Positions 49,531 through 57,470 of a stretch of 64,000 nt of DNA are shown piece after piece. Within the stretch, counting starts at the first letter, position 1. Every line of letters begins with the position of its first letter. The notes below the pieces were generated by a model. The model had not been told where the DNA came from. It saw only the letters and a list, made by a program, of their open reading frames with translations, and made no database searches. Both the position numbers and the translations under genes were made by a program. Source of the stretch: DATAVB01 sp036267955 (lineage in GTDB: Bacteria; Actinomycetota; Actinomycetes; Mycobacteriales; QHCD01); the NCBI GenBank assembly GCA_036267955.1, contig DATAVB010000082.1, forward strand, positions 1 through 64,000. The letters run 5' to 3'.

Positions 49531-50195
49531 GCCTGTCGTACGACTGCGCCGTTGCCTTGGAGCGAGCTGATGGGCTCACCGCTGCCGCGGCCGCGATCGA
49601 GCGCGGCGAGCTGATCGTGATGCCGACCGACACGGTCTACGGCCTGGCCGCCGACGCGTTCTCGCCGTCCGCGGTGCAGCTGCTGTTCGAGGCCAAGGCC
49701 CGCGGCCGGGACGTCCCGTCACCGGTGCTGGTCGGCTCCTGGAACGGTCTGGACGGCCTGGTGCTCAGTGTCTCCGGCGATGCCCGCGAGCTGATCGAGG
49801 CGTTCTGGCCGGGCGGGCTGACCGTCATCGTCGAGCACGCACCGTCGCTGTCCTGGGATCTGGGGGACACCCGCGGCACGGTCGCGGTGCGGATGCCGGC
49901 GCATCCGGTCGCCATCGAACTGCTGACCCGCACCGGTCCGCTGGCCGTCTCCAGCGCCAACAAACACGGGCAGCCCTCGCCGGCGACCGCCGCGCACGCC
50001 CGCAAGCAGCTCGGTGATCTGGTCACCGTCTATCTCGAGGCCGAGGTCGCCGACGGCCGGGCGTCGAGCATCGTCGACCTCACCGGTGAGAAGCCGCTGC
50101 TGCGCCGGGCCGGAGCGGTGTCGGTCGAGGAGTTGCGCGAGGTCGTACCCGATCTGGTGCTGCCCGAGGAAGCTGCCGGTAACTCGGCCGGATAA
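49527..50195 (+). CDS. tsaC: L-threonylcarbamoyladenylate synthase (Sua5/YwlC/TsaC family)
   Basis: A 222-residue YrdC-domain enzyme that makes threonylcarbamoyl-AMP for the t6A modification of ANN-decoding tRNAs. Motifs are ELIVMPTDTVYGLAADAFS, the KARGRDVPSPVLVG binding loop, SFWPGG-type EAFWPGGLTVI, TVAVRMPAHPVA and LAVSSANKHGQPS. There is no C-terminal Sua5 domain. ATG 49527 overlaps the prmC stop (ATGA), giving a coupled prfA-prmC-tsaC unit. Confidence 0.94.
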   Translation: MSLSYDCAVALERADGLTAAAAAIERGELIVMPTDTVYGLAADAFSPSAVQLLFEAKARGRDVPSPVLVGSWNGLDGLVLSVSGDARELIEAFWPGGLTVIVEHAPSLSWDLGDTRGTVAVRMPAHPVAIELLTRTGPLAVSSANKHGQPSPATAAHARKQLGDLVTVYLEAEVADGRASSIVDLTGEKPLLRRAGAVSVEELREVVPDLVLPEEAAGNSAG

Positions 50196-50293
50196 CTCGG
50201 CTGGTTAAGAGTGCCAGCCGGCGCTGCCATTGGGGGCCGCGGCGCTACGCTTCGTACCAGGACGGCGTCGTCACGAACGGGAGAGCAGCACAG

Positions 50294-50380
50294 ATGGCCA
50301 CCTTCTGGGGTCCGGATCTCGATGCGCCCCATCTCCAAGCGCGCGGTGTGAGCGACCAGCCCGCCGGCCGCCGGAGCTGA
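50294..50380 (+). CDS. 28-residue ORF, possible N-terminal remnant of glyA
   Basis: A short ORF starting MATFWGPDLDAPHLQ with GGGAGAG upstream (about 50279-50285) and ending nine bases before the wecA start. The FWGPD-x-D beginning recalls actinobacterial serine hydroxymethyltransferases, and glyA lies at this position (between ywlC and the wecA homologue) in Streptomyces. After about 12 residues the resemblance ends. It could be a deletion scar of glyA or a leader peptide for wecA. Both readings rest on recalled family features. Confidence 0.45.
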   Translation: MATFWGPDLDAPHLQARGVSDQPAGRRS

Positions 50381-50389
50381 CCCGCTGCC

Positions 50390-51514
50390 GTGCGTGAATA
50401 TGCCCTCGTCTTCTGCGTCGCGGCCGCCGTCACCTTCCTGCTGACACCGGTGGTGCGGCGGCTGGCGATGCGCTCCGGCGTGGTGAAACAGCCGAGCGCC
50501 GGCGGAGTGCACACCATTCCGACGCCCGAGCTCGGTGGCATCGCCATGTACGCCGGGGTCGCGGCGGCGTTGCTGGTCGCGCACAAGATGCCCACGTTGC
50601 AGCGGACGTTCCAGAACTCCTCGGCCACGACCGCGATCCTGATCGCGGCCGGGTTGATGTGCTTCATCGGAGCGCTCGACGACAAGTGGGATCTGGACGC
50701 GTTGACCCGGTTCGCCGGGATGATCGTGGCGGCCGGTGTCATGGTGCTGATGGGCGTGCAGCTGTTCCTGTTCTACGTGCCGTTCGGCGGCATCGGCACT
50801 GTCCTGTTAGGACGCGATGAGGCGGTGCCGCTCACCATCCTGTTCTGCGTGGCGACGGTCAACGCGGTCAACTGGATCGACGGCCTGGACGGACTCGCCG
50901 CCGGCGTGACATGCATCTCGGCGGTGGCCTTCTTCGCGTACTCCTATCACCTGGGTGTGGTCGGGTACGGCGACGTGGCCTATCCGCCGACGTTGATCTG
51001 CGCGGTGACCGCGGGCGTGTGCGCCGGCTTCCTGCCGCACAACTTCAGCCCGGCCCGGATCTTCATGGGCGACTCGGGCGCCTACATGCTCGGTCTGTTG
51101 CTCGCCTCGGCCACCACGACCGCGACGAACGCCGACTCGCAGACTTTCGGCAGCCTCGCCGGCTCGCTTCCGCTGGTGCTTCCGCTGGTCATTCCGGCCC
51201 TCGTGCTGGCGATTCCACTCGGCGACATGCTGGTCGTGATCGCGCGGCGGCTGCGGTCGGGCAAGGCGCCCTGGGCATCCGCCGATCGAAAGGTGCACCT
51301 GCCGCACCGGATGCTCAAGTTGGGCCACACTCCGCGGCGCACCGTACTGATCATCTACCTGTGGGCGGCGCTGATCGCCTTCGGCGGAGTGGCGATGACG
51401 CTGACCGACAGCATCACGATGGTGCTGTCGCTGGTCGCCGGTCTGGCAGTGGTGGCGCTGGTGTTGTCCAACGTGCCCCGGCTGCGGGCGCTGCGCCGGA
51501 CTGGCAGAGCGTGA
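50390..51514 (+). CDS. wecA: WecA-like polyprenyl-phosphate GlcNAc-1-phosphate transferase
   Basis: A 374-residue membrane enzyme of the MraY/WecA family with about 11 helices, which transfers a sugar phosphate to decaprenyl phosphate and begins cell-wall arabinogalactan or teichoic-type polymer synthesis. Motifs are FIGALDDKWDLD, the catalytic NAVNWIDGLDGLAAG, FLPHNFSPARIFMGDSGAYMLG, and HLPHRMLKLGH. GTG 50390 starts at the first helix; the ribosome-binding site is weak. Its place upstream of atp genes is the common actinobacterial order. Confidence 0.92.
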   Translation: MREYALVFCVAAAVTFLLTPVVRRLAMRSGVVKQPSAGGVHTIPTPELGGIAMYAGVAAALLVAHKMPTLQRTFQNSSATTAILIAAGLMCFIGALDDKWDLDALTRFAGMIVAAGVMVLMGVQLFLFYVPFGGIGTVLLGRDEAVPLTILFCVATVNAVNWIDGLDGLAAGVTCISAVAFFAYSYHLGVVGYGDVAYPPTLICAVTAGVCAGFLPHNFSPARIFMGDSGAYMLGLLLASATTTATNADSQTFGSLAGSLPLVLPLVIPALVLAIPLGDMLVVIARRLRSGKAPWASADRKVHLPHRMLKLGHTPRRTVLIIYLWAALIAFGGVAMTLTDSITMVLSLVAGLAVVALVLSNVPRLRALRRTGRA

Positions 51515-51570
51515 CTGGCATCGCATTACCCGAAAAGTAAAGGGCTCCTAAGCGTGTGATAGCGTCGCCA

Positions 51571-51683
51571 CCGTCCCGCAGAGGTGGGACGGACCGGTCT
51601 GGATCACCCGCATTGAGGGGTGGTGTGGCCGGTCACTCTGGTAACTAGGGCCTCATGGAGGCCTTGTTCAGATAGCCACTATC
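51571..51683 (+). promoter_or_regulatory. Structured leader of the ATP synthase operon
   Basis: Three consecutive hairpins are visible: CCGTCCC/GGGACGG (51571-51592), GGCCTC-ATG-GAGGCC (51649-51663) and GATAG-CCA-CTATC (51671-51683). They lie in the gap between wecA and the first atp gene. They may include the wecA terminator and a leader structure. No known riboswitch is recognised. Confidence 0.4.
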
Positions 51684-51735
51684 TGGGGAGTGCGACATGC
51701 CGAAGCTGCTGCCGCGGTAGGAGATGTGAGCCGCC

Positions 51736-51939
51736 GTGGCGCAAAGTCCACCGAGTATCTGGCAGCTGGTGACCCTGGGGTCCACCATGGTCGGATGCAT
51801 CGTGGGCGGGTTGCTGCTCGGCTTGTTGATCGACCACTTCGCCCACACATCACCCGCATGCGCGCTCGCCGGAGTCGGTGTGGGCCTCGTGGGTGCAGGC
51901 ATTGCCATGTACGGACAGGTGCGTAGGTTCCTCAAGTAG
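51736..51939 (+). CDS. AtpZ/AtpI-type small membrane protein
   Basis: A 67-residue protein with two helices (about 9-33 and 43-62), matching the short F0F1-ATPase-associated AtpZ/DUF-type family encoded at the head of atp operons. Relatives are proposed to aid assembly of the c-ring or to transport magnesium. GTG 51736 follows TAGGAG. The next gene, another AtpI-like protein, begins 15 bases later. Confidence 0.75.
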   Translation: MAQSPPSIWQLVTLGSTMVGCIVGGLLLGLLIDHFAHTSPACALAGVGVGLVGAGIAMYGQVRRFLK

Positions 51940-51954
51940 CTGGAGGCGAAGCGG

Positions 51955-52368
51955 GTGGTGAACGAAAGTCCGGTGACTCCCGCCATACCGGTGCACGCGG
52001 CCGCCAATCATCGGCGGTCGATGATCATGGCGTTGCCGGTGGGAGCCGTGGCGCTGGCCATTCTGGCTCCGCTCGGCCATCCGCTCGCCGGCGTTTTCGT
52101 CTTTCTCGGGTTGGCGCTCGGCGCACTCAACAGCCGACTGGTCCAGCATTCGGTGGCTGCATTTGCGGGCAGCGAAAGAGCTGACCGAAAGCGGCGCTTC
52201 GTGGGCAACGTGTTCGGCCGACTGGCTCTCATCACGTTGATCGCGCTGACCATCGTCCTGTTGATCCGACCGGACGGTCTCGGCGTGCTCGCTGGCCTGG
52301 CGGCGTTCCAGTTGTTGATGGTGGGCAATGCATCGCTGCCGGTGATCAAGGAGCTTCGTAAAGCATGA
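51955..52368 (+). CDS. atpI: ATP synthase protein I-like membrane protein
   Basis: A 137-residue protein with four predicted helices (about 22-38, 44-62, 85-102, 107-125) and the GLALGALNSRLVQ segment of actinobacterial AtpI-like proteins. It probably helps assemble the c-ring, by analogy with other AtpI proteins. GTG 51955 has TGGAGG upstream. Its stop overlaps the atpB start by four bases (ATGA). Confidence 0.75.
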   Translation: MVNESPVTPAIPVHAAANHRRSMIMALPVGAVALAILAPLGHPLAGVFVFLGLALGALNSRLVQHSVAAFAGSERADRKRRFVGNVFGRLALITLIALTIVLLIRPDGLGVLAGLAAFQLLMVGNASLPVIKELRKA

Positions 52369-53087
52369 CGTACTCCGCATCGACCGATATTGAGATCGCC
52401 AACCACTTTGTCCGGTGGGGTCTGAACCTGGACACCATCTGGACCACGGCGGTGGCTGGCCTGATCGTGGTGATCTCGGGCCTGATCGTGAGTCGGAAGG
52501 CCACGGCCGGTGTCCCCAGCGGCCCGCAGTTGTTGTGGGAGACCGTGGTCGGGGCGATCCAGGACCAGGTCGAGGCCTCCCTCGGAAAGCGAGTCGCGCC
52601 TTTTGTGGTGCCGCTCGCGGTCGCCCTCTTCACTTTTATTCTCGTCGCCAATTGGCTGGAGATCATCCCCACCCACGGCGCCCTGTCGGCGCCAACCGGC
52701 GACGTGAACCTGACGTTCGCGATGGCGGTCTTCGTTGTGGTGTGGGTGCACGCCTGGGGCGCGCATCACAGCGGCAAGCGCAATTACTGGGGACATGTGT
52801 TCAACCCCAAGGATCGCCCGATCGCGCTTCGCCCGTTCAACATGATCGAGGAGCTCGTCCGGCCGATTTCACTGGCCCTGCGGCTTTTCGGCAACATCTT
52901 CGCCGGCGGCATCATGATTGAGCTGATCGGTCTCTTCCCGGCTTATCTCAGCTGGGCGCCAAACGTTCTCTGGAAACTTTTCGACATGTTTATCGGCGTG
53001 ATCCAGGCCGCAATTTTCGCGCTGCTCACCATTCTCTATTTCAGTTTCGCCAATGTGGCCGACCATGCAGCGGAGGCCGAGCACTGA
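52365..53087 (+). CDS. atpB: ATP synthase F0 subunit a
   Basis: A 240-residue membrane stator subunit that forms the proton half-channels. The essential Arg is in ISLALRLFGNIFAGG, next to the conserved Asn and Gly; the preceding FNMIEELVRP is family-specific. Five or six helices are predicted. The start ATG overlaps the atpI stop. Confidence 0.95.
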   Translation: MTYSASTDIEIANHFVRWGLNLDTIWTTAVAGLIVVISGLIVSRKATAGVPSGPQLLWETVVGAIQDQVEASLGKRVAPFVVPLAVALFTFILVANWLEIIPTHGALSAPTGDVNLTFAMAVFVVVWVHAWGAHHSGKRNYWGHVFNPKDRPIALRPFNMIEELVRPISLALRLFGNIFAGGIMIELIGLFPAYLSWAPNVLWKLFDMFIGVIQAAIFALLTILYFSFANVADHAAEAEH

Positions 53088-53151
53088 GGCGATCGATTGA
53101 CCCAACGTCTGGCACAGCGGCTTTGCATGTAGGTATCAACTAAGGAGAGTC

Positions 53152-53406
53152 ATGGCAATCACGGATCACGCGGTACAGCTCGCCGGCGCGTTCGTCGGTG
53201 GCGGTCTCGCGCTTGGCGGCGGTGCGATCGGCGCGGCCGTGGGTGACGGTCTCGCCGGTAGCGCCACCATCGCCGGTGTCGCCCGCCAGCCCGAGGCACA
53301 GAGCCGGCTGTTCTCGATCTTCCTGCTGACCGTCGGTCTGGTCGAGGCGATGTACTTCATCAACCTGGCGTTCATGGCCCTGTTCGTCTTCGTCCTGGCG
53401 AAGTAG
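53152..53406 (+). CDS. atpE: ATP synthase F0 subunit c
   Basis: An 84-residue hairpin subunit of the proton-driven rotor ring. Helix 1 has the Gly-rich GGGLALGGGAIGAAVGDG packing motif. The polar loop is ARQPEAQ, and helix 2 carries the proton-binding Glu in LVEAMYFINLAFMALFVFVLA, the mycobacterial-type sequence. AGGAGAG precedes the ATG. No sodium-binding pattern is seen. Confidence 0.96.
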   Translation: MAITDHAVQLAGAFVGGGLALGGGAIGAAVGDGLAGSATIAGVARQPEAQSRLFSIFLLTVGLVEAMYFINLAFMALFVFVLAK

Positions 53407-53418
53407 CAGAGGCCCGTT

Positions 53419-53964
53419 ATGCACAGCAACGCCACCAGCATCTTCATCGTCCCGAATGCCACCTTCATCGCCGAGCTGGTGGCGTTCGTCATCATCCTCG
53501 CGGTGCTCTGGAGGTACGTCGTACCGCCGCTGCAGAAGGCGATGCGCGAGCGGCAGGACACCATCCGGCGCCAGCTCGAGGAGAGTCAGCGGGCCAAGGA
53601 GCAGCTGGCCAGCGCGGAGGAAGAGCACCGCAGGACGCTGGCCGAGGCTCGGGCCGAGGCGACCCAGATCCGCGAGGACGCCAAGCGCGAGTCGCAGAAG
53701 ATCATCGACGAGACCAAGGCGAAGGCCCAGGCCGAGGTCGACCGCATCCAACAGCGCGGCGAGGAGCAGCTGGCCGCGCAGCGCCGTCAGGTGATCTCCG
53801 AGCTGCGCGTCGAGATCGGCCAGATGTCGGTCCAGCTGGCCGGTCGGGTCCTCGGTGAGTCGCTGGAGGAGGACGCGCGCCGCCGCGGCACCGTCGACCG
53901 GTTCCTCAACGAGCTCGATGGAATGTCCAGCCGGAGTGACTCCGAGACGGTGGGACAACGCTGA
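53419..53964 (+). CDS. atpF: ATP synthase F0 subunit b
   Basis: A 181-residue peripheral-stalk subunit with one N-terminal membrane helix (about 14-34, FIAELVAFVIILAVLWRYV) and then a long charged coiled coil rich in Arg, Glu and Gln (about 40-150). The membrane-proximal PPLQKAMRERQDTI is typical. Its stop overlaps the atpH ATG (TGATG). Confidence 0.94.
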   Translation: MHSNATSIFIVPNATFIAELVAFVIILAVLWRYVVPPLQKAMRERQDTIRRQLEESQRAKEQLASAEEEHRRTLAEARAEATQIREDAKRESQKIIDETKAKAQAEVDRIQQRGEEQLAAQRRQVISELRVEIGQMSVQLAGRVLGESLEEDARRRGTVDRFLNELDGMSSRSDSETVGQR

Positions 53965-54776
53965 TGCAGGGCGCCAGCAGGCTGTCACTCGCCGCCGTGA
54001 CCGAGCAGCTGGACCGTCAGCTGTCCGGCGCCGGCGACCTCGGCCGGACCAGCGACGAGCTGTTCTCGGTCGCGGGCCTGCTCGACCGAGAGTTCGCGCT
54101 GCGCCGGGTGCTGTCCGACCCGTCCACCCAGACCGACGCGCGGACCTCGCTGCTGGAATCGCTGCTGGGTCAGCAGATCACCGCGGGCACGCTGGAAATC
54201 CTCCGCGGTGTGGTGGCCGCCCGCTGGTCGCGGCCGCCGGACCTCACCGACTCGATCGAGCAGCTCGGTCGGCAGACCGTGTTCATCGAGGCCGAGCGGG
54301 CCGGGGTGCTGGATGAGGTCGAGGACGAGCTGTTCCGGTTCGGCCGGATCCTCGACCGCGAGCCGGCGCTCAGCAATGCGCTGACCGACGCCGCACAGCC
54401 GGCGCCACGCCGGATCGAGCTGCTCGATTCGCTGCTGGCCGGCAAGGTGCACAGCGAGACGCGGCGGCTGCTCGAGCACGTCGTCGCCGCACCGCGCGAG
54501 CGGTCGCTGGACCACGTCATCGACGCCCTGTCCGATCAGGCCGCGTCCTATCGGTCGCGCTCGATCGCCCGGGTCCGCAGCTCGGTCCCGATGACTCCGG
54601 ACCAGGAGAGCCGGCTGGCCGGTTCGCTGCGCCGGATCTACGGTCGGAACGTGGTGCTGCAGACCGAGGTCGACCGCGAGCTGCTGGGTGGTCTGGTCGT
54701 GCACATCGACGACGACGTCATCGACGGATCGGTCCTGAGCCGGCTGGACGCCGCCCGCCGCCGGCTCACCCGCTAA
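53964..54776 (+). CDS. atpH: ATP synthase F1 subunit delta
   Basis: A 270-residue delta subunit that joins the peripheral stalk to F1. It is longer than the roughly 180-residue E. coli protein, as in other high-GC actinobacteria, but has no N-terminal membrane helix, so it is not the mycobacterial b-delta fusion. Conserved segments are LFSVAGLLDREFALRRVLSDPS, LEHVVAAPRERSLDHVIDALSD and the C-terminal EVDRELLGGLVVHIDDDVIDGSV. Confidence 0.94.
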   Translation: MQGASRLSLAAVTEQLDRQLSGAGDLGRTSDELFSVAGLLDREFALRRVLSDPSTQTDARTSLLESLLGQQITAGTLEILRGVVAARWSRPPDLTDSIEQLGRQTVFIEAERAGVLDEVEDELFRFGRILDREPALSNALTDAAQPAPRRIELLDSLLAGKVHSETRRLLEHVVAAPRERSLDHVIDALSDQAASYRSRSIARVRSSVPMTPDQESRLAGSLRRIYGRNVVLQTEVDRELLGGLVVHIDDDVIDGSVLSRLDAARRRLTR

Positions 54777-54846
54777 CCATGGGCCACCAACCACAGCCAA
54801 ACGCCGTACGCCGAAGTGCCGTACCGCCTAGCAGTAAGGGAATCTC

Positions 54847-56496
54847 ATGGCCGAGCTGACGATCTCCTCCGAGGAGATCCGGACCGCGCTGGAAAACTAC
54901 GTCTCATCGGTGTCGACCGAGGTGACCACCGAAGAGGTCGGCACCGTCACCGACACCGGCGACGGCATCGCGCACGTCGAGGGCCTGCCCTCGGCGATGA
55001 CCAACGAGCTGCTGGAGTTCGAAGGCGGCGTGCTCGGCCTCGCGCTGAACCTCGACGTCCGCGAGATCGGCACGGTCATCCTGGGCGACGGCAGCCACAT
55101 CGAGGAGGGCCAGTCGGTCAAGCGGACCGGCGAGGTGCTCTCGGTGCCGGTTGGCGACGCCTACCTCGGCCGGGTCGTCGACCCGCTGGGCAACCCGATG
55201 GACGGGCAGGGCGCCATCGAGACCACCGAACGCCGCGCGCTGGAGCTGCAGGCGCCCTCGGTGGTCCAGCGGCAGGGTGTGAAAGAGGCGCTGCAGACCG
55301 GGATCAAGGCCATCGACGCGATGACCGCCATCGGCCGCGGCCAGCGTCAGCTGATCATCGGCGACCGGCAGACCGGCAAGACCGCGGTCGCCGTCGACAC
55401 GATCATCAACCAGAAGGACCACTGGGCCTCGGGCGACCCGAAGCGTCAGGTCAAGTGCATCTACGTCGCGATCGGGCAGAAGGCCTCCACCATCGCCACG
55501 GTCAAGGACGCGCTGGAGGAGCACGGCGCGATGGAATACACCACCATCGTCGCGGCCCCGGCGTCGGACTCGGCCGGCTTCAAGTACATCGCCCCATACA
55601 CCGGCTCGGCCATCGGTCAGCACTGGATGTACCAGGGTCAGCACGTACTGATCATCTTCGATGACCTCTCCAAGCAGGCCGAGGCCTACCGCGCCGTGTC
55701 CCTGCTGCTGCGCCGCCCGCCGGGCCGCGAGGCCTACCCCGGCGACGTGTTCTACCTGCACTCCCGGCTGCTCGAGCGCTGCGCCAAGCTGTCCGACGAG
55801 ATGGGTGGTGGCTCGATGACCGGGCTGCCGATCATCGAGACCAAGGCCAACGACATCTCGGCCTACATCCCGACCAACGTCATCTCGATCACCGACGGCC
55901 AGATCTTCTTCCAGACCGACCTCTTCAACGCCGGTCAGCGGCCGGCCATCGACGTCGGCAACTCGGTGTCCCGGGTCGGCGGCGACGCCCAGGTGAAGGC
56001 GATGAAGTCGGTTGCCGGCACGCTGCGTATCGACCTCGCGCAGTACGCCGATCTGGAGGCGTTCGCCTCGTTCGGTTCGGACCTGGACGCGGCCTCCAAG
56101 GCCCAGTTGGCCCGGGGCGAGCGGATGACCGAGCTGCTCAAGCAGCCGCAGTACTCGCCGGTGCCGGTCGAGCGTCAGGTCGTCTCGCTGTGGGCCGGCG
56201 CCACCGGTCAGCTCGACGACGTTCCGGTCGAGGACATCCTGCGGTTCGAGGCCGAGTTCCTGGACTACGTCGGACACGAGCAGGAGCAGGTCTACGGAAC
56301 GCTCGCCGAGACCGGTGTCCTGGACGATGACACCGTCACGACTCTGAAGGACTCGATCACTTCGTTCAAGAAGGGGTTCGCGACCTCTGACGGCACCGTG
56401 CTCGGCGCCGACGAGCAGGTCGAGGCGATGGACGCGTCCGAGGTCGGCCAGGAGAAGGTCACCCGCTACACGCCCAAGCCGGCAGAGAAGAAGTAA
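54847..56496 (+). CDS. atpA: ATP synthase F1 subunit alpha
   Basis: A 549-residue non-catalytic nucleotide-binding subunit. The P-loop is GDRQTGKTAV, with the DELSD-region HSRLLERCAKLSDEMGGGSMTGLPIIET and the ATP-alpha signature RPAIDVGNSVSRVGG including the arginine finger. The C-terminal tail of about 30 residues (DEQVEAMDASEVGQEKVT) is an actinobacterial extension, shown in mycobacteria to restrain ATP hydrolysis. Confidence 0.97.
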   Translation: MAELTISSEEIRTALENYVSSVSTEVTTEEVGTVTDTGDGIAHVEGLPSAMTNELLEFEGGVLGLALNLDVREIGTVILGDGSHIEEGQSVKRTGEVLSVPVGDAYLGRVVDPLGNPMDGQGAIETTERRALELQAPSVVQRQGVKEALQTGIKAIDAMTAIGRGQRQLIIGDRQTGKTAVAVDTIINQKDHWASGDPKRQVKCIYVAIGQKASTIATVKDALEEHGAMEYTTIVAAPASDSAGFKYIAPYTGSAIGQHWMYQGQHVLIIFDDLSKQAEAYRAVSLLLRRPPGREAYPGDVFYLHSRLLERCAKLSDEMGGGSMTGLPIIETKANDISAYIPTNVISITDGQIFFQTDLFNAGQRPAIDVGNSVSRVGGDAQVKAMKSVAGTLRIDLAQYADLEAFASFGSDLDAASKAQLARGERMTELLKQPQYSPVPVERQVVSLWAGATGQLDDVPVEDILRFEAEFLDYVGHEQEQVYGTLAETGVLDDDTVTTLKDSITSFKKGFATSDGTVLGADEQVEAMDASEVGQEKVTRYTPKPAEKK

Positions 56497-56499
56497 CCC

Positions 56500-57426
56500 A
56501 TGCCTGCCAGCCTCCGCGTCTACCGGCAGCGCATCCGGTCGGTCGAGCAGACGAAGAAGATCACCAAGGCGATGGAGCTCATCGCCGCGTCCCGGATCGC
56601 CAAGGCGCGGGCCAGAGTCGATGCGAGCCGGCCGTACGCCGAGGAGATCACCCGGGTGCTGACCGCGCTGGCCAGCAGCGCATCGGTCGACCACCCGCTG
56701 CTGGTGGAACGGCCGGAGCCCAAGCGGGCCGCGGTGCTGGTGGTCACCAGCGACCGTGGTCTGGCCGGTGGCTACAGCGCCAACGCGATCAAGGCCGCCG
56801 AGGAGTTGCAGGCACTGCTGCGCGAGGAGGGCAAGGAGGCGCGGCTGTTCGTGATCGGCCGCAAGGGTGTGGGCTACTACCGGTTCCGCGACCGCCCGAT
56901 CGTGGGCGACTGGACCGGCTTCTCCGAGCAGCCCCGTTACACCGACGCCCGCGCGGCCGGTGACACGCTGATCAGGCTGTTCGACGCCGGTGCGGACGAC
57001 ACGGCCGAGGGCCCGGGCGGTGACCAGATCGAGGGCGTGGACGAGCTGCACATCGTCTACACCGAGTTCGTCAACATGGTGACGCAGCGCCCGGTCGCCA
57101 AGCGGATCGCTCCGCTGGTGGTCGAGGAGTCCGAGGAAGCGGCCCCGTCCGGGCTGCTGCCGGAGTACGAGTTCGAGCCGGAGCCGGAGGAGCTGCTCAA
57201 CGCATTGCTGCCGAAGTACATCAACACCCGCATCTACTCGGCGTTGCTGGAGTCGGCGGCGTCGGAGTCCGCGGCCCGGCAGCGGGCGATGCAGTCGGCC
57301 AGTGACAACGCCGACGAGTTGGTCATCACCCTGAAGCGCGAACTCAACCAGGCCCGCCAGGCCGCCATCACCCAGGAAATCAGCGAGATCGTCGGTGGCG
57401 CGGACGCGCTGGCCGCATCGAACTGA
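56500..57426 (+). CDS. atpG: ATP synthase F1 subunit gamma
   Basis: A 308-residue rotor shaft. N-terminal coiled coil YRQRIRSVEQTKKITKAMELIAASRI and the C-terminal coiled coil RQRAMQSASDNADELVITLKRE pair to form the axle. An acidic insertion near residues 167-180 (DDTAEGPGGDQIEG) lies in the region of the actinobacterial gamma loop. The start follows the atpA stop after three bases. Confidence 0.96.
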   Translation: MPASLRVYRQRIRSVEQTKKITKAMELIAASRIAKARARVDASRPYAEEITRVLTALASSASVDHPLLVERPEPKRAAVLVVTSDRGLAGGYSANAIKAAEELQALLREEGKEARLFVIGRKGVGYYRFRDRPIVGDWTGFSEQPRYTDARAAGDTLIRLFDAGADDTAEGPGGDQIEGVDELHIVYTEFVNMVTQRPVAKRIAPLVVEESEEAAPSGLLPEYEFEPEPEELLNALLPKYINTRIYSALLESAASESAARQRAMQSASDNADELVITLKRELNQARQAAITQEISEIVGGADALAASN

Positions 57427-57470
57427 CCGAACGAGCCACTGATACCGCAGAGATAAAGGAAGAGGACAGC

